Source: CADEEN01 sp963783785 (lineage in GTDB: Bacteria > Pseudomonadota > Gammaproteobacteria > Burkholderiales > Burkholderiaceae_C). From it: a stretch of 64,000 nucleotides of DNA. Positions 11,189 through 19,297 of the stretch are shown here, one piece after another; the first letter of the stretch is position 1; the number at the start of each line of letters is the position of its first letter. Made by a program: the position numbers and the translations under genes. The notes beneath the pieces were generated by a model. The model was not told where the DNA came from and searched no databases. It saw nothing but the letters and a program-made list of their open reading frames with translations. The stretch lies in assembly GCA_963783785.1 (NCBI GenBank), contig CAWAOQ010000013.1, positions 62,001 to 126,000 of the forward strand. Direction: 5' to 3'.

Positions 11189-11192
<4 letters not shown>
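10424..11192 (-). CDS. ABC-2 type exporter permease, YadH-like (one-base frameshift)
   Basis: Membrane subunit of an ABC-2 exporter. About six hydrophobic segments are seen, with the typical LVSPLSHWAWF and GVFYSVHSLPAFW. A TTG overlapping the stop of the ATPase gene (TTGA) is the likely start, giving SSNFEGTRTLFNKEVLRFW. An extra base near 10473 breaks the last helix. Without it the C-terminus reads VALRLLATGYKIRS, for about 255 residues, matching E. coli YadH. The substrate is unknown. It is paired with the ATPase gene just upstream. Confidence 0.88.
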
Positions 11193-12100
<908 letters not shown>

Positions 12101-12164
12101 GGCCAGCGATTGTAGGAGGGCCCCTGGCGGCCCGCGGCGGCGCGGCGCGTGGCATCATGGATTC

Positions 12165-12455
12165 ATGAACCACGGCTTCGGCATCGAAACCCCGGGCGGA
12201 CACCACGTCACGGCGCGGCGAGGGGTGGCGCGCTACCTGGTGCTGATCGATGCGGCGGGCAGCACGCTGGCGCGGCTGTTCCTGCACGACCGCACCCAGG
12301 CCGCCGAGTTCGATGCCGGCACCGAAGAGGTGGCCCTGATGACGCAGGGCCTGACCCCCGCCCATGGCGCCGACGGTCCCGAGTGGGACCGTGCACTCGA
12401 AGGCCACAGCGCCGATGAGCGCCGGGCCGCCGAGGTCTACACCCTGGACGTCTAG
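12165..12455 (+). CDS. Small conserved protein of unknown function
   Basis: A 96-residue protein beginning MNHGFGIETPGG. It has no signal peptide or membrane segment. The middle (RYLVLIDAAGSTLARLFLHD) looks like two beta strands, and the C-terminal half is acidic (EWDRALEGHSADERRAAEVYTLDV). I do not recognise a named family. It ends seven bases before the TetR gene, so the two are probably co-transcribed. The frame is open from 12099, but the ATG at 12165 clears the divergent exporter. Confidence 0.7.
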   Translation: MNHGFGIETPGGHHVTARRGVARYLVLIDAAGSTLARLFLHDRTQAAEFDAGTEEVALMTQGLTPAHGADGPEWDRALEGHSADERRAAEVYTLDV

Positions 12456-12462
12456 CAGCGCC

Positions 12463-13131
12463 ATGCCCAACGCCACGAGCAAGAAGCCGCCGCGCCGCAC
12501 CGCCGAGCGCATCCTCGAAGTCACGCTCGAGCTGTTCAACCGCTTCGGCGAGCCCAACGTCAGCACCACGCTGATTTCCGCCGAGCTGAAGATCAGCCCG
12601 GGCAACCTTTACTACCACTATCCGGCCAAGGAAGAGCTGATCAACGCGCTGTTCGGCCGCTACGAGAAGGCACTCGACGAACTGCTGCGCGCCGCCGACG
12701 GCGTGCGCAACGTCGAAGACGCGTGGCTGTTCTTCCACATGCTGTTCGAGCTGATCTGGCAGTACCGCTTCCTGTACCGCGACCTGAACGACCTGCTCAG
12801 CAAGAATCGCAAGCTCGAGATGCACTTCCAGTTCGTGCTGAAGAACAAGGGCCGCGCGGTGCAGGCCGTGCTCGGCGGCCTGGCGCGCGGCAGCGCGATG
12901 AAGATCGATGCCCGCGAGGCCGAGCCGGTGGCCACCGCGATGGTGGTGGTGCTGACCTACTGGCTCAGCTACGAGTACGTGTGCAACCCGCGCAAGGCGC
13001 TCGAGCCGGAAAGCGCCGGTGCGGCACTGGCGCGCGGCGCCTACCACGTGCTGAGCCTGTTGATGCCCTACCTGGAGCCCCCGGCGCGCGACCACCTGCA
13101 CGGGCTGGTGGCGCCCTACCGCCAACGCTGA
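12463..13131 (+). CDS. TetR/AcrR family transcriptional regulator
   Basis: DNA-binding regulator of 222 residues. The N-terminal helix-turn-helix lies at about residues 13-60: RRTAERILEVTLELFNRFGE, then TTLISAELKISPGNLYYHYPAKEELI, a typical TetR recognition helix ending in YYHYPAK. The C-terminal ligand domain is helical and rich in aromatic residues. It lies between the divergent exporter and downstream metabolic genes; the exporter is a reasonable but unproven target. Confidence 0.9.
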   Translation: MPNATSKKPPRRTAERILEVTLELFNRFGEPNVSTTLISAELKISPGNLYYHYPAKEELINALFGRYEKALDELLRAADGVRNVEDAWLFFHMLFELIWQYRFLYRDLNDLLSKNRKLEMHFQFVLKNKGRAVQAVLGGLARGSAMKIDAREAEPVATAMVVVLTYWLSYEYVCNPRKALEPESAGAALARGAYHVLSLLMPYLEPPARDHLHGLVAPYRQR

Positions 13132-13191
13132 CCTGCACCGTCCCATAACGCGCCGCGAACGACGCGCGGCGAACAACGAGGAGACAAGACG

Positions 13192-13959
13192 ATGGCCAAG
13201 TGGACCGCCTTCCCATATCAGCTGTACGACTTCGACGCCGCGAAGGTGAAGAAGCAATGGGCGCGGCTGCATGCCGGCGACGTCGAGCCGTTGCCCAAGG
13301 ACACCAAGGTCCTGGAGGCCTGGGCACTGTTCCATGCCGGCGAGTTCCAGAAGGCGCATGACGCGGGGCTCAAGGCCGGCGGTGCCGGCATCACCGTGGC
13401 CAACAAGGCGCAGTCGATCTACGCCAACTACCTCGAGAAGAGCGAGAAGACCAGGCTTGCGATGTTCCAGGAAGTGGTGACGCGCGCCGAGGCGCAGGCT
13501 GCCGCCGAACCGCAGAACCCCAACGCCCACTACTGGATGGCCTACGCGCTGGGCCGCTACAGCCAGGGCATCAGCGTGGCCAAGGCGCTGGCGCAGGGCC
13601 TGGGCGCCAAGGTGAAGGTTGCGCTCGAAACCACCATCAAGCTCGCCCCGAAGCACGCCGATGCGCACATCGCGCTCGGCTCGTTCCACGCCGAGGTGAT
13701 CGACAAGGTGGGTTCGCTGCTGGGCAAGACCCAGGGCGCGAGCAAGGCCACCGGCCTGGCGATGTACCAGCAGGCGCTCAAGCTCACGCCGGCCAGTGCG
13801 ATCGCGATGGTGGAGTACGCCAACGGGCTGGTGATGCTCGAGGGCGAGAAGAGGATGGGCGACGCCGAGAAGCTCTACGCCGACGCCGCGGCATGCACCC
13901 CGGTCGACGCGATGGAGCGGCTGGACGTGGAGATGGCCAAGGCCGAACTGGAAGACTGA
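13192..13959 (+). CDS. Tetratricopeptide-like protein
   Basis: A soluble, helical 255-residue protein without a signal peptide. Repeated units with TPR-like spacing are visible, e.g. ALFHAGEFQKAHDAGLKAGG, NPNAHYWMAYALGRYSQG and HADAHIALGSFHAEVIDKVG. The start at 13192 follows a good AGGAG. It is probably a protein-interaction scaffold; no enzymatic motif is seen. The following LysE-type gene starts 14 bases after its stop. Confidence 0.75.
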   Translation: MAKWTAFPYQLYDFDAAKVKKQWARLHAGDVEPLPKDTKVLEAWALFHAGEFQKAHDAGLKAGGAGITVANKAQSIYANYLEKSEKTRLAMFQEVVTRAEAQAAAEPQNPNAHYWMAYALGRYSQGISVAKALAQGLGAKVKVALETTIKLAPKHADAHIALGSFHAEVIDKVGSLLGKTQGASKATGLAMYQQALKLTPASAIAMVEYANGLVMLEGEKRMGDAEKLYADAAACTPVDAMERLDVEMAKAELED

Positions 13960-13973
13960 GCGCGGGCAGCGCC

Positions 13974-14618
13974 ATGATGTGGATGGCCTTCGTGCTCGCC
14001 AGCCTGGTGCTGGCCGTGACGCCCGGGCCCGGCGTGCTCTACATCGTGACACGCACGCTGGCGCAGGGCCGCGCCGCGGGGCTGGCGTCGGTGGCCGGCG
14101 TGGCGCTCGGCAACCTCGGCAACGCGCTGGCCGCGTCGCTCGGGCTGGCGGCGCTGTTCGCGCTGTCTTCGCTGGCCTTTGCCGTCGTCAAGTGGGCTGG
14201 CGCGGCCTACCTGGTGTGGCTGGGCGTGCGGGCGTTGCGGCAACCGCCCGCCGCCGCCGGGGTGGCAGCGCCCGCCTTCGCGCCGCCGCGGCTGGTGCGC
14301 ATCGCGCGCGACGGCTTCGTGGTGGCGCTGCTCAACCCGAAGACCGCGCTGTTCTTCGCCGCCTTCCTGCCGCAGTTCCTGCCCGACGCTTCGGCGGCCA
14401 GCATCGCCCGCACGGCCATGCTCGGCGCGCTGTTCGTGGCGGTGGCCGCCGTGACCGACAGCGGCTACGTGCTGCTGGCCGGCGCCGCAGCGCGCGCGCT
14501 GGCCGGCCGCGCGGCGCGCCGCACCGAGGCGCTGGGCCGCTACGCCGCGGCCGCCACCTACATCGGCCTGGGCCTGTACACCGCCACCACGACCTCCGCC
14601 CCCGCACAGACGCGCTGA
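13974..14618 (+). CDS. LysE/RhtB family amino-acid exporter
   Basis: Inner-membrane exporter of 214 residues with about six hydrophobic segments. The family N-terminus AVTPGPGVLYIVTRTLAQGR and the conserved GFVVALLNPKTALFFAAFLPQFL are present. LysE/RhtB proteins export amino acids or homoserine lactones; the substrate here cannot be read. ATG occurs twice at 13974 and 13977, and either could be used. The gene ends only eight bases before the tail of the intI pseudogene on the opposite strand, so it marks the left border of the integron remnant. Confidence 0.9.
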   Translation: MMWMAFVLASLVLAVTPGPGVLYIVTRTLAQGRAAGLASVAGVALGNLGNALAASLGLAALFALSSLAFAVVKWAGAAYLVWLGVRALRQPPAAAGVAAPAFAPPRLVRIARDGFVVALLNPKTALFFAAFLPQFLPDASAASIARTAMLGALFVAVAAVTDSGYVLLAGAAARALAGRAARRTEALGRYAAAATYIGLGLYTATTTSAPAQTR

Positions 14619-14625
14619 CACGCGG

Positions 14626-14907
14626 TCAAGCGGGCCGGCGGCGCCAGCGTCGGATGCGGTTGAGCACATGGGTGCAGGTCATCGTCGTCTTGACATCGCT
14701 GTGGCCGAGCAGCTCCTGCACGGTGCGGATGGCGCAGGCCATGGAAGTGCACGAACCGGCGCACCCATCCCAGATAGACCTGCTCGGTGCGCAACGAGTA
14801 GTGGCGCACCCGGATCGCCTCGCGAACCTGCGTCACAGGCGCGCAGGCCGGGGTGGTGAAGTCGCGGCCGGGAGGGCCACCTGATCGGCGTGGTCGCGTT
14901 GTTCCAT
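14626..14907 (-). pseudogene. intI: Integron integrase IntI, internally deleted pseudogene
   Basis: The 5' part encodes an IntI N-terminus: SPPRPARL, then after a one-base frame break VREAIRVRHYSLRTEQVYLG and WVRRFVHFHG. Directly after HGLRHP the sequence jumps, in another frame, to an IntI C-terminus: AIRTVQELLGHSDVKTTMT, CTHVLNRIRRWRRRPA and a TGA stop. About 240 residues, including the active-site Arg and His residues, are missing. The position of the nucleophilic Tyr is Cys (MTCTHVLN where IntI has IYTHVL). The gene is therefore dead. It is transcribed away from the cassette-like genes, as in true integrons. Confidence 0.9.
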
Positions 14908-15066
14908 CCGCGAATCTTTAGGCCGCCTATGTCGCCGAGCGATCCCCCTTTGGAGGGTATTTGGGCGGACTTCCGCAGAGGTGACATGCCCTGTAGCATC
15001 GCCGCAGGCCTGGGCGACATAGGCAACCTGGCCACCGACGCACCCCATGTCTATTTGTAGTTAGCC
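14908..15066 (+). other. Probable attI region and first-cassette junction of the integron remnant
   Basis: This 159-base stretch without a gene lies between the intI start and the first cassette gene, where an integron carries attI and its promoters. It ends in GTTAGCC at 15060-15066, one mismatch from the core site GTTRRRY. It also holds a 12-base inverted repeat: GCCTATGTCGCC near 14925 and GGCGACATAGGC near 15012. I could not assign a cassette promoter with confidence. Confidence 0.5.
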
Positions 15067-15082
15067 GTCTTTGGGGCCCGTC

Positions 15083-15709
15083 ATGCTCGAAGTCTCGTGG
15101 TTGTTGTTTACCGTGGCATCTTTGGTGCTCATCGTGACCCCGGGCCAAGATATGGTGCTCGTTATGTCGCGCTCCATCGCGCAGGGCGCGGCGGCCGGTG
15201 TCGTCACAGCCGCAGGGGTAAGTGTCGGACTCGTCGGCCACACCATCCTGGCAACGCTCGGCCTCGGGGCCATCCTGCGCACATCGGAATGGTTGTTCCT
15301 GGCGCTCAAGCTCCTCGGCGCCGCCTACCTCATCTACCTTGGTCTCGCGTTGCTGCGCACCAAGGCTACCGAGTTGGTCGTTCAAGCGTCCTCCAAGCGC
15401 TCGCTCCTGCGTCTCTTCGTCGACGGCGCGCTCTCGAACATTTCCAACCCCAAGATCGCCATCTTCTACTTTGCTTTCCTGCCGCAGTTCGTCAGGCCGG
15501 CATCGGAGCATCCAACGCTCTCGGTCTTCGTGCTCGGTCTGCTGTTTGCCGCACTCACCTTCTTGGTCAAAGGCCCGGTTGGCTACTTCGCGGGGTTGCT
15601 ATCGGGTTGGTTGCGATCGCAGCCAAGTGTCCTGGCGTGGCTGTATCGTTCGAGTGGCGCAGTCTTGGTCGCGCTGGGCATCAAGTTGGCCTTCGAGCGT
15701 CGGGCGTGA
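15083..15709 (+). CDS. LysE family translocator, first integron cassette gene
   Basis: Membrane exporter of 208 residues, starting MLEVSWLLFTVASLVLIVTP. It has the LysE signature VTPGQDMVLVMSRSIAQG and the second conserved block ISNPKIAIFYFAFLPQF. About six membrane segments are present. It is distinct in sequence from the chromosomal LysE gene at 13974. A, T and less favoured codons are commoner than in flanking genes, consistent with cassette origin. Its TGA overlaps the next gene (GTGA), so the two probably travel as one cassette. Confidence 0.87.
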   Translation: MLEVSWLLFTVASLVLIVTPGQDMVLVMSRSIAQGAAAGVVTAAGVSVGLVGHTILATLGLGAILRTSEWLFLALKLLGAAYLIYLGLALLRTKATELVVQASSKRSLLRLFVDGALSNISNPKIAIFYFAFLPQFVRPASEHPTLSVFVLGLLFAALTFLVKGPVGYFAGLLSGWLRSQPSVLAWLYRSSGAVLVALGIKLAFERRA

Positions 15710-16290
15710 AGTCCGCGCTTCCGCCGCCGAGGATTTGGCCGGAGTTGACGCAGCTCGAGATCTACCTCTTCGGCACCGTCACGCACCGCTTCCATCGCCA
15801 AGGCTCCCTTGCGGCGTTCGACTTCTTTTGTATCGTTATCTGGAAGGCAAACCGAGCGAAGAGCCGCATTGCGGAGCGCCTGCTCGAGCGCGGTCACACC
15901 TCCATCGAAACAGCGGTCGCGAGTCTCACGAGAGAGATCTTCCGTGCATCGAGCGACGAAGAACGCCTGCGCGTGATCATCGAACGGTGGGGATTCCGAT
16001 TGCCGATGGCGACCGCCGTTCTGTCGGTCTTGTATCCAGACCGCTTCACCATCTATGACGTCAGGGTCTGCAGGGAACTTCGTGGCTTCGGCACTCTGGC
16101 GCAGGCCAAACGCTTCGAAACCATCTGGTCTGGCTACCAGGACTTTCACCAAGCAGTTGTGGCCGCTACGCCGCTACGCCTCTCGCTCCGAGACAAGGAT
16201 CGGTATCTTTGGGGAAAGTCGTTCGCAACGCAGCTTGCAGCAGACATCGCCCGGGACTTCTCGGCGGTGTCGCAAGAGAATGACGGCTAA
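15706..16290 (+). CDS. Integron-cassette protein of unknown function
   Basis: A 194-residue soluble protein starting at a GTG that overlaps the LysE stop. No membrane segment or signal peptide is visible. The central motif PMATAVLSVLYPDRFTIYDV, followed by RVCRELRGFG, is reminiscent of helix-hairpin-helix-like proteins in which an Asp follows a hydrophobic 'fxIyD' segment; I make no functional claim. Its TAA stop lies inside the 5' core (GGCTAAC) of the attC at 16285, which is typical of cassette genes. Confidence 0.7.
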   Translation: MKSALPPPRIWPELTQLEIYLFGTVTHRFHRQGSLAAFDFFCIVIWKANRAKSRIAERLLERGHTSIETAVASLTREIFRASSDEERLRVIIERWGFRLPMATAVLSVLYPDRFTIYDVRVCRELRGFGTLAQAKRFETIWSGYQDFHQAVVAATPLRLSLRDKDRYLWGKSFATQLAADIARDFSAVSQENDG

Positions 16291-16398
16291 CCCGCCGGTC
16301 GAGGCGACCCGCAAAGGCATTGGCCGCTCCGGGGCCACGTGGCTATCGTTCCCTCCGCGGCCCATGCCGCTGCGGGCGCCTCACCTCCAACGTTAGGC
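16285..16398 (+). repeat. attC site (cassette recombination site)
   Basis: The left core GGCTAAC (16285-16291) and right core GTTAGGC (16392-16398) fit RYYYAAC and GTTRRRY, the left with one mismatch. The arms between are imperfectly complementary over most of their length: GAGGCGACCCGC near 16301 pairs with the complement of the segment around 16370-16382, and GGCATTGGCCGC pairs further in. This is the foldable structure expected of an attC. At 114 bases it is within the usual range. Confidence 0.85.
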
Positions 16399-16442
16399 GT
16401 CGCAGGCCATCTTTCGTGGTCACCCACACCCCGAGCAACACC

Positions 16443-17090
16443 ATGTCCAAGCTTCGTGTAGAAAGTTTCACGATCTCACTCGACGGCTTCGGCGCTGGCC
16501 CAGACCAGGACATCGACAACCCACTCGGCGTGGGCGGCACGTCGCTTCATGGCTGGGCCATCTCCACACGAACGCTTCAGAAGAACTTGTTCGGTAGCGA
16601 TGGCGGAGGTTCGGGCATTGATGATGACTTTGCCGCTCGAGGCTTTCAGAACATCGGGGCTTGGATTCTCGGCAGGAACATGTTCGGGCCGATTCGCGGA
16701 CCTTGGCCAGATGAGAGCTGGCGGGGTTGGTGGGGCGAGAATCCTGTCTATCACGCCCCAGTGTTCGTGCTGACCAACTACGCACGCGCGCCGCTGGTCA
16801 TGGAAGGAGGAACGACCTTCCACTTCGTAACGGAAGGCACTGCCGCCGCCCTGGCGCAAGCTCGCGAAGCGGCCGAAGGCAAGGATGTTCGTCTTGGTGG
16901 CGGCGTGAACGTCATTCAGCAGTATCTTCGCCAACGCCTGATCGACGAGATGCACATCGCTATCGCGCCGGTCCTGCTCGGCACCGGTGAAAGACTCTTT
17001 GAAGGAATAAACCTTCCTGCCTTGGGCTACGCCTGCACGAGGCACGAAAGCTCGCCACTTGCCACCCACGTGGTCCTTGCTCGGCAGTGA
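16443..17090 (+). CDS. Dihydrofolate reductase family protein (RibD C-terminal-like), cassette gene
   Basis: A 215-residue protein of the DHFR/RibD-C fold. It opens with KLRVESFTISLDGFGAGPDQ, the N-terminal strand and loop of this family. It continues with ILGRNMFGPIRGPW, PVFVLTNYARAPLVMEGGTT and VRLGGGVNVIQQYLRQRLIDE, the NADPH-binding GGG region. The substrate is unknown; this is not a classical DHFR. Members are common in integron cassettes. It is flanked by attC sites on both sides, so it forms a single-gene cassette. Confidence 0.85.
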   Translation: MSKLRVESFTISLDGFGAGPDQDIDNPLGVGGTSLHGWAISTRTLQKNLFGSDGGGSGIDDDFAARGFQNIGAWILGRNMFGPIRGPWPDESWRGWWGENPVYHAPVFVLTNYARAPLVMEGGTTFHFVTEGTAAALAQAREAAEGKDVRLGGGVNVIQQYLRQRLIDEMHIAIAPVLLGTGERLFEGINLPALGYACTRHESSPLATHVVLARQ

Positions 17091-17091
17091 T

Positions 17092-17221
17092 CACGGTGAC
17101 ACCTGATCGTCGAGCGGGACCTCCACCGGCAGGGCACTTGGCCCGCAAGGCGCTCGCTGTCATCATCCGCCTCGCGGGCCAAGCGCCTTCCCGGCATCGG
17201 CCCCTCAGCTCAACGTTGGGC
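17092..17221 (+). repeat. attC site (degenerate left core)
   Basis: The right core GTTGGGC (17215-17221) fits GTTRRRY exactly and is preceded by GCTCAAC, the usual left half of the simple site. The arms fold: CACTTGGCCCGCAAGGCG near 17140 is nearly complementary to the segment at 17170-17190. The left core is weak (about GTGACAC near 17096). The site lies between the DHFR-like gene and the binding-protein gene. Confidence 0.75.
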
Positions 17222-17252
17222 CCGAAGGTCATCCATCTGAGAGGGGCATGCC

Positions 17253-18068
17253 ATGCAGATACGTTCACTCGCCGCAGCCGCGACTGTCGGGGCCACGATC
17301 CTGCTCGCGCAAGGCGCGGCGGAGGCGGCTGAACTCAAGGTGCTGAGCGCCATCGCATTGCAACCGGTCTTGGGAGACCTCGGGCCAAGTTCGAGCGCCG
17401 ACCGGACACACGCTCGTGATCACTTCGCCCCCTTGGGCGGGATCGTGAAGCTCGTCCAAGCTGGTGACTCCGGCGATGTCGTGGTGATTCCCCAGTCGGG
17501 GATCGAGCGTTTGGCGAAGGACGGCAAAGTGGTATCGGGCACCGAGACTGTCCTTGCCAGTGCGGGCAGTGGAGTGGCCGTTCGCAAGGGCGCGCCCAGG
17601 CCCGACATCTCCACGCCTGAGGCATTGAAGCGCACTCTGCTCGCCGCCAAGTCGATTTCCTATAGTGATCCGGCGGGCGGCGGCGCGAGCGGCATCCATT
17701 TCGCCAAGGTGCTCGATCGCATTGGCATCGCCAGCGAGATGAAATCCAGGACGATCTTTCCCAAATCCGGATTCCCTGGCGATCCGGTTGCCAATGGCGA
17801 GGCCGAGATCGGCGTGGGCACACTCCAAGGCCTTATTGCAATCGCGGGCATCGAGATCGTCGGCCCGTTGCCGGGTGATCTACAGGACACCCTCGTCTTT
17901 GTGGCGGCCATCATGGCCAGCGCCAAGCAGACCGAGGCAGGAAAGGCGTTCATCGATTTCATGCGCACACCGGAGTCAGCGAAGGCAATCAGGGCGAAGG
18001 GCATGGAGCCTGCCACTCCTCGACCGCTGTTGTTCGCTCCTGAAGTTGTCGGCGCGGCCGAGTCCTAG
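17253..18068 (+). CDS. Periplasmic ModA-like substrate-binding protein, cassette gene (three local one-base deletions)
   Basis: A secreted binding protein of 271 residues with an N-terminal signal peptide (QIRSLAAAATVGATILLAQG, cleavage after AEAA). The fold is that of molybdate/sulfate-type extracellular proteins: LKVLSAIALQPVL, GDVVVIPQSGIERL, ISYSDPAGGGASGIHF and GTLQGLIAIAGIEIVGPLPG. Between 17387 and 17436 the expected sequence (KFER, then TGHTLVIT, then TFAPLGG) is scattered over three frames. Three single-base deletions restore the frame at the cost of one codon. No transport partner genes are adjacent, so it may be an orphan. Confidence 0.75.
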   Translation: MQIRSLAAAATVGATILLAQGAAEAAELKVLSAIALQPVLGDLGPSSSADRTHARDHFAPLGGIVKLVQAGDSGDVVVIPQSGIERLAKDGKVVSGTETVLASAGSGVAVRKGAPRPDISTPEALKRTLLAAKSISYSDPAGGGASGIHFAKVLDRIGIASEMKSRTIFPKSGFPGDPVANGEAEIGVGTLQGLIAIAGIEIVGPLPGDLQDTLVFVAAIMASAKQTEAGKAFIDFMRTPESAKAIRAKGMEPATPRPLLFAPEVVGAAES

Positions 18069-18176
18069 TGCTTCTCCGCAGTGTCACGCAGTGGCGCCGG
18101 TAACACGCCTCTACGCAGCATGCGCCGCACGTGACGCCTTGCGAACATTAGCGCGTCCTGCGGGGCGTTAACCGTC

Positions 18177-18626
18177 GTGCCCATCGAAAGGCCGCTGAAC
18201 AGCCGAAGAACCCTCGTCGCGGGCGCAGTGGCGCTCGCCGTCTGCGCGCTACGGCCGTCTGCCCGAGCTCAGGCCGCCGGCCGCGACCCAGAAATGCGGT
18301 GGTACGAGGCCGCTGCCGAGATGAGGCGCCTTGCCGAATCCTGGGGTGATCAACCGTACGGCGCGGTACTCGTGCTGGATGGAAAGCTCATCGGCCAAGG
18401 GCCGAGCCGAGTCGTCAAGGACCAGAACCCCGATGCCCACGCCGAGCGGGAAGCCATCCGTGATGCTCAGCACAAACTGGGGCGCCAGTGGCTGTCGGGC
18501 GCTGTTCTGTACTCCACTTCGAGGCCGTGCAGTCTCTGCGAGGCGGCGGCAGCAAATGCGGGAGTCACCCGCATGCGCTTTGGCCCGTCGCTCACGGATG
18601 CCGGCGCCCCAGGTCAAGCACCGTGA
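18177..18626 (+). CDS. Cytidine/tRNA-type nucleoside deaminase family protein with export signal, cassette gene
   Basis: A 149-residue protein of the zinc deaminase superfamily. The catalytic motif HAE is in DAHAEREAIRDAQ and the zinc cysteines in RPCSLCEAAAANAG. Unusually it carries an N-terminal twin-arginine-like segment, NSRRTLVAGAVALAVCAL, suggesting export. Translation probably starts at GTG 18177, nine bases after a GTTAAC that may be a decayed cassette border. The C-terminus is truncated compared with most deaminases. The substrate cannot be assigned. Confidence 0.75.
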   Translation: MPIERPLNSRRTLVAGAVALAVCALRPSARAQAAGRDPEMRWYEAAAEMRRLAESWGDQPYGAVLVLDGKLIGQGPSRVVKDQNPDAHAEREAIRDAQHKLGRQWLSGAVLYSTSRPCSLCEAAAANAGVTRMRFGPSLTDAGAPGQAP

Positions 18627-18627
18627 C

Positions 18628-18682
18628 GGCCAGCCCTTCGCTCGAGCGGACCTCGACCGGCCGCTCAGCTCATTCGTCAGGC
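18628..18682 (+). repeat. Degenerate 55-bp attC-like site
   Basis: The segment reads GGCCAGC, CCTTCGCTCGAGCGGACC, a short central spacer, CCGCTCAGCTCA and GTCAGGC. This is the familiar 60-bp attC pattern with two changes in each core (GGCCAGC for GGCTAAC; GTCAGGC for GTTAGGC). The arms CGCTCGAGCGG and CCGCTCAGCTC remain complementary. It begins two bases after the deaminase stop, where a cassette's attC should be. Confidence 0.7.
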
Positions 18683-18725
18683 CACGCGGGCGCCACCCAG
18701 CGGCGTTGCGCGCGCAGTTTCGCGA

Positions 18726-19061
18726 TCAGTGCCCGGTTGTCTTCGAGAACAGGTTGATCACGGCCACGCCGGCGATGATCAAGGCCATCCCGAGCAGGGC
18801 AGGCAGGTCGAGCTTCTGCCCAAAGACCGCCCAACCGATGCAGGCGATCAGTACGATGCCAAGGCCGGACCAGATCGCGTAGGCAACCCCCACGGACATG
18901 GTCTTCAAGGCCAGAGACAGAAGGTAGAACGAGATCAGGTAGCCAATGGCCGTCACGACACTTGGCCAGAGGCGCGTGAAACCATCGGAAGCTTTCAGGG
19001 CACTGGTGGCAATGACCTCGGAGACGATGGCGGCTCCAAGGATGAGTGAACTCGTTTGCAT
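18726..19061 (-). CDS. Small multidrug resistance (SMR/EmrE-like) efflux protein
   Basis: A 111-residue inner-membrane protein with four helices. The first helix has the conserved proton/drug-binding Glu in LGAAIVSEVIATSALKASDG. Other family blocks are YLISFYLLSLALKTMSVGVAYAIWSG and the C-terminal LGMALIIAGVAVINLFS. Members export quaternary ammonium compounds or guanidinium-type cations by proton exchange. SMR genes are frequent integron cassettes (qacE types). This one is just beyond the last attC-like site but points toward intI, opposite to the usual cassette orientation. Confidence 0.92.
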   Translation of the reverse strand: MQTSSLILGAAIVSEVIATSALKASDGFTRLWPSVVTAIGYLISFYLLSLALKTMSVGVAYAIWSGLGIVLIACIGWAVFGQKLDLPALLGMALIIAGVAVINLFSKTTGH

Positions 19062-19297
19062 GTGTGGCGCGGCTCTGCAGGGTGGAACCGTCGAGCATAT
19101 GGCCAGCAGGGGCAACTCTCCGGGCTGTGGACTTGCGCCATGCGCGGGGACACGACCCGATCGTCCGCTTCGACGGATTGAACAAATGGCGAGACCCGCC
19201 GCGGGACGGACAATGCATTCGAGACCTATGGTTCTGGCCGTCTCGCTGCGCGCAGTGCGGCCTTGACCCCTCGCGCTTCACTTGCCAGGATCCACAG
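19062..19297. other. Gene-free interval between SMR and halohydrin dehalogenase genes
   Basis: This 236-base spacer holds the 5' sides of two divergent genes. I searched it for attC cores (RYYYAAC and GTTRRRY pairs) and found none. No convincing sigma-70 promoter or strong hairpin is visible. Confidence 0.5.

Noticed and set aside
18069..18176. Possible further attC between the binding-protein and deaminase genes
   Set aside because: It ends in GTTAACC, but the right core has a mismatch and the arms do not pair convincingly. It is left as a possible decayed site, not called.
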